A stretch of 64,000 bases of DNA from Paenarthrobacter nicotinovorans (lineage in GTDB: Bacteria > Actinomycetota > Actinomycetes > Actinomycetales > Micrococcaceae). The notes below the pieces were generated by a model. It was not told the origin of the DNA. It made no database searches and was given only the letters and a program-made list of their open reading frames with translations. The translations under genes and the position numbers were made by a program. The DNA lies in the NCBI RefSeq assembly GCF_021919345.1, contig NZ_CP089293.1, forward strand, positions 1,984,001 through 2,048,000, in the 5' to 3' direction. Shown one piece after another: positions 8,375-15,847 of the stretch (its first letter is position 1; each line of letters starts with the position of its first letter).

Positions 8375-8386
8375 TACAGTGGGTGT
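8375..8386 (+). promoter_or_regulatory. Leaderless-type -10 box before the AAA ATPase
   Basis: TACAGT at 8375-8380, then 6 bases, then ATG 8387; no ribosome binding site. Confidence 0.55.
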
Positions 8387-9421
8387 ATGGCTGCCAGCCG
8401 CAATCCGCTCGATGACCTGCGTGAGACCATTGGCCATCTGGCCAATCAGCTCAAGCTGCCCGGTTCGGAGCGCGTCGACGACCTGGTCGGCGACCTCATC
8501 GGAGTCAAGCCGGGGCCGGCCCGGCCGCTGTCCGAAGTGCAGGCCGAACTCGATGCGCTGGTCGGACTGGAGACCGTGAAGGAACAGGTTCGTGCCCTGG
8601 TTGCCATGCTCCGTGTCCAGGCCCGCCGAAAGGCGCACGGCCTGCCGGAAGTGGCCACCTCCCAGCACCTGGTGTTCCTCGGAAACCCGGGCACGGGCAA
8701 GACCACCGTGGCGCGGCTTTTGGCGGAGATGTACCGCGCGGTCGGTCTGCTGCAGAAGGGACACCTGGTTGAGGTCGACCGTTCGGGCCTGGTGGGGCAA
8801 TACGTCGGAGCGACCGCCATCAAGACGGACCGGGTGATCCGGCGCGCGCTGGACGGTGTCCTCTTCATCGACGAGGCTTATGCGCTGGCCCCGGAGGACG
8901 GGCGGACGGACTTCGGCCCGGAGGCCATTGAAGTCCTGCTCAAGCGGATGGAGGACCATCGGCATCGGCTGGTCGTGATCGTCGCCGGTTACCCCCGGTT
9001 AATGGAAGCCTTTTTGCTCTCCAACCCTGGATTGCGCTCCCGGTTCGCCCGGGAGATCATATTCCCTGACTACTCGGTGGACGAACTCGAAACGATTTTT
9101 CACCAAATGCTTGCCCAGCACCAGTACATGTTGGAGCCGGGTGCGGACCAGATGCTGCGTCGCATTCTCGCCGGGCTTCATGCGGGCGAGGACTCCGGTA
9201 ACGCACGGTTCGCCCGCACGCTGTTCGAGCAGGCACTGAACCGGCAGGCATTGCGGCTGTCCTTGGACGAAGGACAAAGCCTGGATGCTCTTGACCGGGA
9301 GGCCGTCATGACGCTCACCGCTGATGACATCGTCGAGGCGGCACTGGCTTTGGGCGAAGAGCCGGAGCCGGAACAAGCCGATGAGGTGGAACGGCCGCGC
9401 TGGTGGCGCTGGCTGGCCTGA
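8387..9421 (+). CDS. CbxX/CfqX-type AAA ATPase
   Basis: 344 residues with one AAA+ module. Walker A is GNPGTGKTT (about 99-107), Walker [10 protein letters not shown], followed by the VIVAGYP sensor-1 region, SNPGLRSRF and the sensor-2 helix [11 protein letters not shown]. The closest known groups are CbxX/CfqX (rubisco activases in autotrophs) and the C-terminal domain of mycobacterial EccA. No rubisco or ESX genes are nearby, so the remodelled target is unknown. The start follows a TACAGT box by 6 bases and is likely leaderless, giving its own promoter. It ends 42 bases from the convergent SCO1664-family gene; I see no terminator between them. Confidence 0.9.
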   Translation: MAASRNPLDDLRETIGHLANQLKLPGSERVDDLVGDLIGVKPGPARPLSEVQAELDALVGLETVKEQVRALVAMLRVQARRKAHGLPEVATSQHLVFLGNPGTGKTTVARLLAEMYRAVGLLQKGHLVEVDRSGLVGQYVGATAIKTDRVIRRALDGVLFIDEAYALAPEDGRTDFGPEAIEVLLKRMEDHRHRLVVIVAGYPRLMEAFLLSNPGLRSRFAREIIFPDYSVDELETIFHQMLAQHQYMLEPGADQMLRRILAGLHAGEDSGNARFARTLFEQALNRQALRLSLDEGQSLDALDREAVMTLTADDIVEAALALGEEPEPEQADEVERPRWWRWLA

Positions 9422-9463
9422 CCGGCCCGGCAGCAGCACGCCTGATTCCTTTGGACAACTCTT

Positions 9464-10231
9464 CTAGAACAGGGGCCAGGGCACCGCAGGCATGTCAGCG
9501 CTTGGCGGAGGAAAACGCCCTGCCAAGCGCAACCGGGTGCAGCGCGCAACCAGCGCTTCCAATTCCTCGTCGCTGAGCAACTCTGCCAGCTCTTGGCCCA
9601 AGGTACCCGGCAGTTCATCGCTGACACGATCAATGCCGTCGAGTTCCTCTACGGTCAGTGCATCTCCCAGCCAGCCCCACAGCACGGTCCGCAGCTTGTG
9701 GTCGCTATGGAAGGTGAGCCCATGGTCAACGCCGTGCCGGTGTCTGTCCGGCATGGGCAGTATGTGGTTGCCCTTTCGGTCAGCGTTGTTGACCACGAGG
9801 TCGAACACGGCCATGCGCCGCAGGGCCGGGGAATCTTCGTGGATGAGGGCAACCATCTGTCCGTTCTCATCCTGGCCTTCGAGAACTTGTTTCCAGCCCG
9901 ACTCCGGTACTTCGTCCATTGACACCAGGTCCACGGGGCTTTGGGTCGGGTCCTGCTCCTGCCAGAGCTGTACCATTCCTTCCCCCAGGGGACCATCGCG
10001 CAGCCAGGTCTTCGGGACGATGTTCCAGCCCAGCACCTGCGAAACCAGGTAGGCGGCCACCTCCCGGTGAGCGAGGGTGCCGTGGGGAAAATCCCACAGT
10101 GGACTTTCACCGGCTATGGGCTTGTAGACCACCTGGGTGTCGCCGATGCTCCCCAGGAAAGTGGCGTTTGAGGCCGTGGTGATGCGGCCCATGAGTTTCA
10201 GTTCGGCGGTCGCGAGATCCGGCGTCGGCAT
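9464..10231 (-). CDS. SCO1664-family protein (PI3K/HipA-like kinase fold)
   Basis: 255 residues. The N-terminal lobe has VVYKPIAGESPLWDFPHGTLAHREVAAYLVS, with a likely ATP-contacting Lys, and the C-terminal lobe has LVVNNADRKGNHIL, which resembles the catalytic loop of PI3/4-kinase-like and HipA kinases, followed by HGVDHGLTFH where a metal-binding Asp is expected. The start codon overlaps the DUF3090 stop (TGATG), so the two are translationally coupled. It is the last gene of a conserved actinobacterial trio often found near mshC. The kinase activity is an inference from motifs. Confidence 0.85.
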   Translation of the reverse strand: MPTPDLATAELKLMGRITTASNATFLGSIGDTQVVYKPIAGESPLWDFPHGTLAHREVAAYLVSQVLGWNIVPKTWLRDGPLGEGMVQLWQEQDPTQSPVDLVSMDEVPESGWKQVLEGQDENGQMVALIHEDSPALRRMAVFDLVVNNADRKGNHILPMPDRHRHGVDHGLTFHSDHKLRTVLWGWLGDALTVEELDGIDRVSDELPGTLGQELAELLSDEELEALVARCTRLRLAGRFPPPSADMPAVPWPLF

Positions 10232-10776
10232 CAGACCTCGGGAACGGTGCAGGTGTGCCCATCTGCATCCATGGGGTACCCGCAGAGCGGGCACATCGGA
10301 CGCCCGGCATCCACGATCTCACGGGTGCGCTTGGCAAACGCGCGTGCTGTACCCACCGGCATTCGCACCAGCATCATTTCGGTGTCGCCGGCGCTGTCTT
10401 CAAGCGGTTCGTCGTCGGTATCGACGTCGATGATGGGGTAGGCCTCGACGACTATCTGTGCCGTGGTCGGGTCCCAATCCAGGGTCATGGCACCGGCTCG
10501 GAACTGCTCGTGCGGGGCCTCAAGCGGGTCGTTGTCGACCAGTTCCATGGGAGTACTTGTGGGAATGCTGAAAGGGTTGCCTTCGATGGTGCTGAGCTGG
10601 TCGAGAATTTCGTCTATTTTCTCCGCGAGTTGGGCCGATTGTTGCTTCTCGAGGGCAATACTGACGATTTCCGCCCCTGCGCGTACCTGCAAGTAGAACG
10701 TGCGGGCTCCCGGAAGGCCAATGGTGCCGATGACAACCCGATCGGGCCAGGCAAACTCGTGAACACGTGTAGGCAT
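10231..10776 (-). CDS. DUF3090 family protein
   Basis: 181 residues, a conserved actinobacterial protein of unknown function. It starts MPTRVHEFAWPDRVVIGTIG, has a beta-rich body and ends with a zinc-ribbon-like CPLCGYP...C motif (GYPMDADGHTC), followed by a short tail. The next gene starts inside its stop codon. A TAAGAT box sits 6 bases upstream of its ATG with no Shine-Dalgarno sequence, so it can be transcribed leaderless as well as from the phosphatase gene in front. Confidence 0.88.
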   Translation of the reverse strand: MPTRVHEFAWPDRVVIGTIGLPGARTFYLQVRAGAEIVSIALEKQQSAQLAEKIDEILDQLSTIEGNPFSIPTSTPMELVDNDPLEAPHEQFRAGAMTLDWDPTTAQIVVEAYPIIDVDTDDEPLEDSAGDTEMMLVRMPVGTARAFAKRTREIVDAGRPMCPLCGYPMDADGHTCTVPEV

Positions 10777-10788
10777 GTCAGTATCTTA
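10777..10788 (-). promoter_or_regulatory. Leaderless-type -10 box before DUF3090
   Basis: On the minus strand TAAGAT (10788-10783), 6 bases, then ATG at 10776. No ribosome binding site. Confidence 0.5.
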
Positions 10789-10800
10789 GGCACATGCGGT

Positions 10801-11493
10801 TCATGGCGTCTTCTGACCGGCCCCGCCCCCCACCGGCGCGTCGGCGGAACGGATGCCATTCGAGAGCCAGGACAGATCCCCGGCTTCCGTGTTGGTTGCG
10901 TAGACGCTTGGCCGGTCAGCACCGTAGTGGACGATTGATACGGAGGCGGGATTGACGTTAATGCGCTGGAACAGATCCAGGTGCATGCCGAGGGCGTCGG
11001 CGAGGATTGACTTGATCACATCGCCATGACTGACGGCAGCCCATACGGCCGCCGGCCCGAACTCGGCCTCGAAGGCCGCATCGTGGCGTCGGATCGCCGC
11101 CACCGACCGGGCCTGCATGGCGGCCATGGACTCACCGCCGGGAAAGACGACGGCGGATGGTTGGGACTGCACCAAAGACCATAGGTCCTCAGTCGCGAGA
11201 TCACTAAGCCTCCGGCCCTGCCACTGGCCGTAGTCACACTCAGTAAGGTCGGACTCGACCGGCGCGTACGGCGCGCTGGACTGTCGGTCGAGGATGAGTT
11301 GGGCGGTCTGCCGGCAACGCTCAAGGGGGCTCGATACCACCCCCGCCAAGGGAACCGCGGCGAGCCGGTCTCCGGTCAGGGCCGCCTGGTCACGCCCGAC
11401 CTGGTCCAGGCTGACTCCGTCGGCGCGACCGGCCAACAGACCGGAGGCATTGGCAGTGGTGCGGCCGTGCCGCACGAGGATAAGTGTCGCCAT
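10801..11493 (-). CDS. Histidine phosphatase (MSMEG_4193-type phosphoglycerate mutase family)
   Basis: 230 residues. Catalytic signatures of the histidine phosphatase superfamily are LVRHGRTTAN at residues 5-14, SPLERCRQTAQ, a DLTECDYGQWQGRRL loop with the acid, and VSHGDVIKSILADALG with the second histidine. It is the first gene of the conserved trio with DUF3090 and the SCO1664-type kinase-like protein; phosphatase plus kinase-like partner suggests they act on one unknown phosphorylated substrate. A TAGGCT box lies 6 bases before the ATG, so it is likely leaderless. Confidence 0.9.
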   Translation of the reverse strand: MATLILVRHGRTTANASGLLAGRADGVSLDQVGRDQAALTGDRLAAVPLAGVVSSPLERCRQTAQLILDRQSSAPYAPVESDLTECDYGQWQGRRLSDLATEDLWSLVQSQPSAVVFPGGESMAAMQARSVAAIRRHDAAFEAEFGPAAVWAAVSHGDVIKSILADALGMHLDLFQRINVNPASVSIVHYGADRPSVYATNTEAGDLSWLSNGIRSADAPVGGGAGQKTP

Positions 11494-11505
11494 CCACCCA
11501 GCCTA
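11494..11505 (-). promoter_or_regulatory. Leaderless-type -10 box before histidine phosphatase
   Basis: On the minus strand TAGGCT (11505-11500), 6 bases, then ATG at 11493. The TAG of the box is also the stop codon of the permease remnant upstream. Confidence 0.55.
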
Positions 11506-11838
11506 ACCATCTGCCCGTGGATGGTGTGGATCAGGCCGCATGGAAAAACCAACGAGGAACGAAATCACCGGTACTTTGAAGGCCCGTTCAGCGTAGACGG
11601 CTGCTCCGCCGGCCTTGGGGTATTTTGTGACCAACTCTGCGTAGGACCCCGCCGCCAGCATTGCGAGGAAAAGCGCTAGGGCAAGGGGAATCCAGATGGC
11701 CCCTCCCACCTCGCCCGCGACCTTGCCCACCAGTGCGTAGATCCCTGCACCCAACACATCGCCGAGGATGAAGAGGAACAGGAGGGGTCCGGTAATGGAT
11801 TGCTTGAGTCGTGAACTCTTGGCTTTGGCAGGGTCAAT
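11503..11838 (-). pseudogene. Remnant of an APC-family amino-acid permease (N-terminal 100 codons)
   Basis: In one frame on the minus strand the DNA from 11838 encodes DPAKAKSSRLKQSITGPLL, then FILGDVLGAGIYALVGKVAG, AGSYAELVTKYPKAGGAA and SFLVGFSM. This is the first three transmembrane segments of a cationic-amino-acid-type APC permease. There is no start codon before DPAK, and homology stops after the Met at 11539; an unrelated 11-codon tail then reaches a stop at 11503. The family is normally 450-500 residues. It lies between the desaturase stop and the phosphatase promoter and is surely non-functional as a transporter, the relic of a deletion. Confidence 0.75.
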
Positions 11839-11850
11839 AGTGTCGCACCG

Positions 11851-12966
11851 TTATGGCCTGTGTTGGCCGGCGAGGGGACAGGTGAAGGGGTCGGCAGCGG
11901 CGAGGCCAACCTTATTCAGGTACTGGATGACGATTGAATATGAGCGCATCAGCCCGGTCTCGGTATAGGGAATATCCAGGAGAAGGCAGTGCGCTTTGAC
12001 GATGTTGCTCGCCTCGCGAAGGTGCCTGCGGGGCATATCCGGAAAGAGGTGGTGTTCGATTTGGTAGTTGAGGCCACCCATGAAGAACGTCACAAACTTC
12101 CCGCCCGTGATGTTGCGGGAAGTGAGCACCTGCCGGGTCAGGAAGTCGGCACGGCTGTTTTCAGGAAGGATCGGCATCCCTTTGTGGTTTGGCGCGAAGG
12201 TCCCGCCCATGTACAAACCAAAGACCGCGACCTGAACCGCGATGAACGCAGCGGCAACACCCGGGGACAGGACGAGGAACAATATTCCGAGATAGGTGCC
12301 GAAACGCAGACCCAGCAGGCCGAGCTCAAGCCACCGGAACTTGACCGGCCCTCGACGCAGCAAATACTTCAGCGAATCGATGTGCAGAGTCCAGCCAAGG
12401 AACAAAAGCAGGGGGAACAGGAGATAGCCCTGTCGTTTGCCGTAGGCCCTGGAGAACCGACCACGGCTGCCCGGCAATTCGTTGTGGAAGATGATGGCGC
12501 CTGGAGCGATGTCCGGGTCCTTGTTGACCACGTTCGGCCGTGCATGGTGCCGTGAGTGTTTGTCTGTCCAGTAGGCGTAGCTCATGCCCACCATCAGGGT
12601 GGCGAGCAGACGGGCGGTCCATTCGTTTGCCGCGCGGGACGAGAACACCTGAAGATGCGCTGCTTCATGGCCGAGCAACGCGAACTGCGTGAAAACGACG
12701 CCGAGCGCGCCGGCGATGGCGAGCTGGAGCCAGGAGTCGCGCAGGAGGAAGAACGCCACCCAGGCGCCGGCGCCCGAAACGGCAAGCAGCGTCAGCAGCA
12801 CCAGGTAGTAACGCCGCGACCGCTCAAGCAATCCGGCTTCCTTGATCAATGTCAAGAGCCCCGCATAGCTGCTGGTGACTTTGTTGACCCGGACTCCCGA
12901 CGATGCCTGCGCGGGGGAAGGCGAACGTGGGGGAACGACCGGCGGCGGCTGGTTAATGAGCGACAA
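11851..12966 (-). CDS. Acyl-lipid fatty acid desaturase
   Basis: 371 residues, membrane di-iron enzyme. The three histidine boxes are GHEAAH (about residues 100-104), HSRHHARP (about 137-141) and QIEHHLFP near residue 310; the last, with Q before I-E-H-H, is typical of front-end or DesA3-like acyl desaturases. Hydrophobic stretches flank them. The frame is open to 13050, but a TTG at 12966 preceded by GAGGAGG at 7 bases is the best start and gives the usual length. It introduces a double bond into membrane acyl chains, needing O2 and an electron donor. Downstream lies the permease remnant. Confidence 0.92.
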   Translation of the reverse strand: MSLINQPPPVVPPRSPSPAQASSGVRVNKVTSSYAGLLTLIKEAGLLERSRRYYLVLLTLLAVSGAGAWVAFFLLRDSWLQLAIAGALGVVFTQFALLGHEAAHLQVFSSRAANEWTARLLATLMVGMSYAYWTDKHSRHHARPNVVNKDPDIAPGAIIFHNELPGSRGRFSRAYGKRQGYLLFPLLLFLGWTLHIDSLKYLLRRGPVKFRWLELGLLGLRFGTYLGILFLVLSPGVAAAFIAVQVAVFGLYMGGTFAPNHKGMPILPENSRADFLTRQVLTSRNITGGKFVTFFMGGLNYQIEHHLFPDMPRRHLREASNIVKAHCLLLDIPYTETGLMRSYSIVIQYLNKVGLAAADPFTCPLAGQHRP

Positions 12967-13121
12967 GGTGTTGCCTCCTCGGATGCGCTGGAAAAGCGGT
13001 GCGCTGGCAAGCAATGCCGAGGTCTGGGGCAACAACTCAAGCGTAGGCACGGAAGGTTCCGTGAGTCCATAGGAAATGGACTACGGCGCGCGATCCATTG
13101 CGAATTGTCCCAACGGGAGTG

Positions 13122-13835
13122 CTAGATCATCAGGGTGCGCTTGACGATACTTTCAGCAACGTCATGGAGATTTTGCCGGGTGGAGCGTGCATGTGCGCGC
13201 AGCACGTTGAAGGCACTGTCCATGTCCAGGTTCTTGGTCTGCGCAATGACACCCTTGGCCTGCTCGATGAGCACCCGGGTGGTCAGAGCCCGTTGCAGTT
13301 GATCGTTAAGGATGCCCGCTTCCCGAATAGTCCGTTCCTGCAGAAGGCTGATGGTTGCTACGTCGGCCATGGCCTGGGCTATGGCCGCGTCTTCGGGATT
13401 CAAGGCACCCGTTTCGGCGCCAAACAGACCCATGGCACCGATAACCCTTGTGTGGACGCGCATTGGTACTGCATGCACTGACCGGAAACCCATGTCCAGG
13501 GCGATTTGCTGGAAGGCTGGCCAGCGTTCGCCAAGGTCCCTGATGTCGTCGACGGTGACGACAGCTCCAGTCCGGTAGCACTCCACGCAGGGACCTGCGC
13601 CGGCTTCAAGTTGGAGCAACTCCACCAACTGGCTTTGCTCGCTGGTTGAAGCCAGCAGCTGCAGGTTACCGTCAGCGTCAGAGAGCAACAGCCCTGCCTG
13701 GGCAGCATCGAGCAAATCGACGGCGTCTCCCACGAGGGTGTGAAGCAGATCCAGGACGTCGTAGTCGGCAACGAGCGTGTCGGTAAGCTTCACGAATGTG
13801 TCGCTAAGACGCTCGGCTCTGCTTTTTATTACCAT
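13122..13835 (-). CDS. GAF-ANTAR regulator 1
   Basis: 237 residues. A GAF sensor domain (about 20-165, with AGPCVECYRTGAVVTVDD and HAVPMRVHTRVIGAMGLF) is joined to a C-terminal ANTAR RNA-binding domain (about 175-232, LTTRVLIEQAKGVIAQ, MDSAFNVLRAHARSTRQNLHDVA). ANTAR proteins bind paired RNA hairpins and prevent transcription termination. It starts 9 bases after the end of a second GAF-ANTAR gene but has its own TAAAAT box 6 bases before the ATG, so a leaderless transcript is likely. The sensed signal and RNA targets are unknown. Confidence 0.92.
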   Translation of the reverse strand: MVIKSRAERLSDTFVKLTDTLVADYDVLDLLHTLVGDAVDLLDAAQAGLLLSDADGNLQLLASTSEQSQLVELLQLEAGAGPCVECYRTGAVVTVDDIRDLGERWPAFQQIALDMGFRSVHAVPMRVHTRVIGAMGLFGAETGALNPEDAAIAQAMADVATISLLQERTIREAGILNDQLQRALTTRVLIEQAKGVIAQTKNLDMDSAFNVLRAHARSTRQNLHDVAESIVKRTLMI

Positions 13836-13847
13836 GTCAGCATTTTA
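13836..13847 (-). promoter_or_regulatory. Leaderless-type -10 box before GAF-ANTAR 1
   Basis: On the minus strand TAAAAT (13847-13842), 6 bases, ATG at 13835. The box overlaps the stop region of the gene upstream. Confidence 0.55.
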
Positions 13848-14531
13848 CTGTGGGCCGGTATCACTGGCGCCCGCTGCCGGCGTGAAATCAAGCCGCCTGT
13901 TCACGACGTCCATTGCGGTGTCCTGCAAAGAACGTCCGCTGGCGAAGGCGTGGCCTCGCAGCAGCAGCAACGCTTCGTCGGCGGTGCTTCCTGTCTGGAC
14001 CAGCACCATCCCGGTAGCCTGGTGGATTTCCCGCCGTGCCAGCGGAACGGTGGCAGTCCCGGTATCACCGTCCGGCAGTAATCCCCGCAGCAATGTCCAT
14101 GCCGTCCGGTTGGCAATCCGGGCGGCACGGGCGCCCTGCTCAGTGCTGAGTTCGCGCGGTGAGGTGCAGTATAGTTCCACGACGCCGATAACCAGGTCGC
14201 CGGCCAGCAAGGGGAACACGAAGAGCGCCTCTGCATCAGTACTGCTTGCTGCTTCTGCAAAGGCGGGCCACGAGCGGACTCCAGCGTGGCTCAGATCGTT
14301 GATCATGACCGGCAGATGGGTACGGAAAACATCCCACCGTGGTCCGTCTCCAAGATCGTACTGAAGCTCATCAAGCCGCGCAGCTGTAGCGTCGGATGCA
14401 CACATCAGGGTTTCGGCCGCAGAACCTCCGAATATCGACACTGCCGCTCCGGCGATGGGCAGTTCCTCGAGGAATGCAGAACACAGGTCGCCGTGGGGAC
14501 CGTGCCCTGGCGCTGAGGTCACTTCAGGCAC
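13845..14531 (-). CDS. GAF-ANTAR regulator 2
   Basis: 228 residues with a GAF domain (about 25-155, with LGDGPRWDVFRTHLPVMINDL and LFVFPLLAGDLVIGVVELY) and an ANTAR domain at the end (about 165-220, REIHQATGMVLVQTG, DEALLLLRGHAFASGRSLQDTAMDVV). It lacks the Cys-rich ligand loop (GPCVEC) of its neighbour, so the two GAF domains probably sense different things. The GTG start at 14531 is preceded by GAGAGGTGA. It is in tandem with GAF-ANTAR 1, and the pair may have arisen by duplication, though identity between them is low. Confidence 0.9.
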   Translation of the reverse strand: MPEVTSAPGHGPHGDLCSAFLEELPIAGAAVSIFGGSAAETLMCASDATAARLDELQYDLGDGPRWDVFRTHLPVMINDLSHAGVRSWPAFAEAASSTDAEALFVFPLLAGDLVIGVVELYCTSPRELSTEQGARAARIANRTAWTLLRGLLPDGDTGTATVPLARREIHQATGMVLVQTGSTADEALLLLRGHAFASGRSLQDTAMDVVNRRLDFTPAAGASDTGPQ

Positions 14532-14830
14532 GCTGTGTCACCTCTCATGTGATGGCTCGGCTGCACCAAGGACAACCATTCCTGTTTTTTCAAGCCAGTC
14601 ATTTTCAAGACAATCGCGCTCTGACTGTTACCCCAACCTTAAACCCGACGGGTGAAGAGATACCCGACGGCGGCTGTCACCGCGGTCAGTTCACGGTCGC
14701 TGGAGGCTACGCCGCCTTCAGATTTACGGCCAACTGCCCGGCCGCCGAGTGCGTCCTGCAGTGAGCGACAGCAACTTCGGCAGACGGAACGGCCCCCACT
14801 TCGGAGGGCCGTTCGGTCGAATGCTGCTAC
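14532..14830. other. Intergenic region of about 300 bases
   Basis: No convincing gene. It contains the upstream region of the GAF-ANTAR pair, and near its other end the hairpin at 14787-14814. A few short frames exist on the plus strand but lack a start signal and recognisable sequence. Confidence 0.6.
14787..14814 (-). terminator. Hairpin downstream of the DJ-1/PfpI gene
   Basis: GAACGGCCC (14787-14795) pairs perfectly with GGGCCGTTC (14806-14814) across a 10-base loop. It lies 17 bases after the stop of the minus-strand DJ-1/PfpI gene. There is no U-tract, so it is a GC-rich actinobacterial-style terminator. Confidence 0.6.
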
Positions 14831-15610
14831 CTAGTGTCCGGCGTCGGCCGCCGCTTTCTTTTTGGCGTCCTTTTCCGCGTCCTTCTCAGCGCGCAGCGCT
14901 TTCGCCTCGTGCTGCTCCTCAGCTTTTTCATGGTGGATAAGCTCGGCGAAGAGTTTCTCCATTTCCTTCGCCACACCAGCTGCCGAGGCAGGATTCTGTC
15001 CGGTTACCAGCCGTTCATCCACGACGACTTTCTCTTCAAAGACACCTGCGGAGACATGGTGCGCTCCCTGTTCTTCCAAACGGTCGGCAAGAAAGAACGG
15101 GATGACCTTGTCCTTCCCGGCGGCAACTTCTTCGTCGTTGGTGAATGCGGCCACGTCCCGACCCTGGACGAGCCGGAAACCATCCTTCAATTCCACATTC
15201 AGCAGACCGGCGGGACCATGACAGACAGCGCCCACCAAGCCCCCGGCGTCGTAAACGCTCGCTACCAGCCGCTGCAGACCTTCACTGTCGGGGAAGTCCC
15301 ACATGGTGCCGTGACCTCCCACGAGGTAGACGGCATCATATTGCTCCGGGTCTATGACGTCGACGCGGGCAGTGTTGTAGAGCCCGGCGCGCGTCGTCTC
15401 GTCCTGCGTGAAAGCAACCTGGATGGGATCATCGGTGTCTACTACGTCGCTGGGAGGCTGGCCGCCCTTGATGGAAGCAAAATCGACGAAGTGGCCCGAA
15501 TCCTTGAAGACCTTCCACGGATGTGCGGCTTCGGCCACGTTGTAGCCGGTCTTTTCGCCCGTATCACCGAGCTCGGAAACGCTGGTCAGTACCATGAGGA
15601 TTTTCTTCAT
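14831..15610 (-). CDS. DJ-1/PfpI family protein (type 1 glutamine amidotransferase-like)
   Basis: 259 residues. The nucleophile elbow AVCHGPAGLL (Cys near residue 132) and the GGHGTMWDFPDS motif mark the Hsp31/YajL-like branch of DJ-1/PfpI proteins, which act as glyoxalases, deglycases or chaperones. The last 40 or so residues form a charged Ala/Glu/Lys helix (HHEKAEEQHEAKALRAEKDAEKDAKKKA) unusual for the family. The start is ATG 15610 with AAAGGAG 7 bases before it; the longer frame to 15709 has no such signal. Divergent from ppsA, with a perfect 16-bp palindrome between the two. Confidence 0.9.
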   Translation of the reverse strand: MKKILMVLTSVSELGDTGEKTGYNVAEAAHPWKVFKDSGHFVDFASIKGGQPPSDVVDTDDPIQVAFTQDETTRAGLYNTARVDVIDPEQYDAVYLVGGHGTMWDFPDSEGLQRLVASVYDAGGLVGAVCHGPAGLLNVELKDGFRLVQGRDVAAFTNDEEVAAGKDKVIPFFLADRLEEQGAHHVSAGVFEEKVVVDERLVTGQNPASAAGVAKEMEKLFAELIHHEKAEEQHEAKALRAEKDAEKDAKKKAAADAGH

Positions 15611-15696
15611 GAAGTGCTCCTTTCGTCCACCGCCAACACTACGCCCTGGTCCAAATGGGCTCCCTGGAACCGACAGAAGGGGCCGCAAGCCGGTTT

Positions 15697-15712
15697 CCCT
15701 TGACGTCAAGGG
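15697..15712. promoter_or_regulatory. Perfect 16-bp palindrome CCCTTGACGTCAAGGG
   Basis: Self-complementary over all 16 bases. It lies 87 bases upstream of the DJ-1/PfpI gene and 136 bases upstream of ppsA. Because no gene ends here, a dimeric regulator site is more likely than a terminator. I do not recognise the regulator. Confidence 0.45.
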
Positions 15713-15847
15713 TGGGCGATCTCCCGTTACCGTCCATTTCTGTTGAACGTGTCACATTTGTTTGCATCCAGCCCCAGCGACCCTGATCCTTGCAAGACCT
15801 AGTTTTTTTAGCGCTTGTCAGAGCGTGCCCAATGGAGGACACAATTT

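Noticed and set aside
11676..11909. Frame of 77 codons overlapping the permease remnant
   Set aside because: Pro/Ser-rich alternative frame with no start signal; the permease-like sequence is in another frame.
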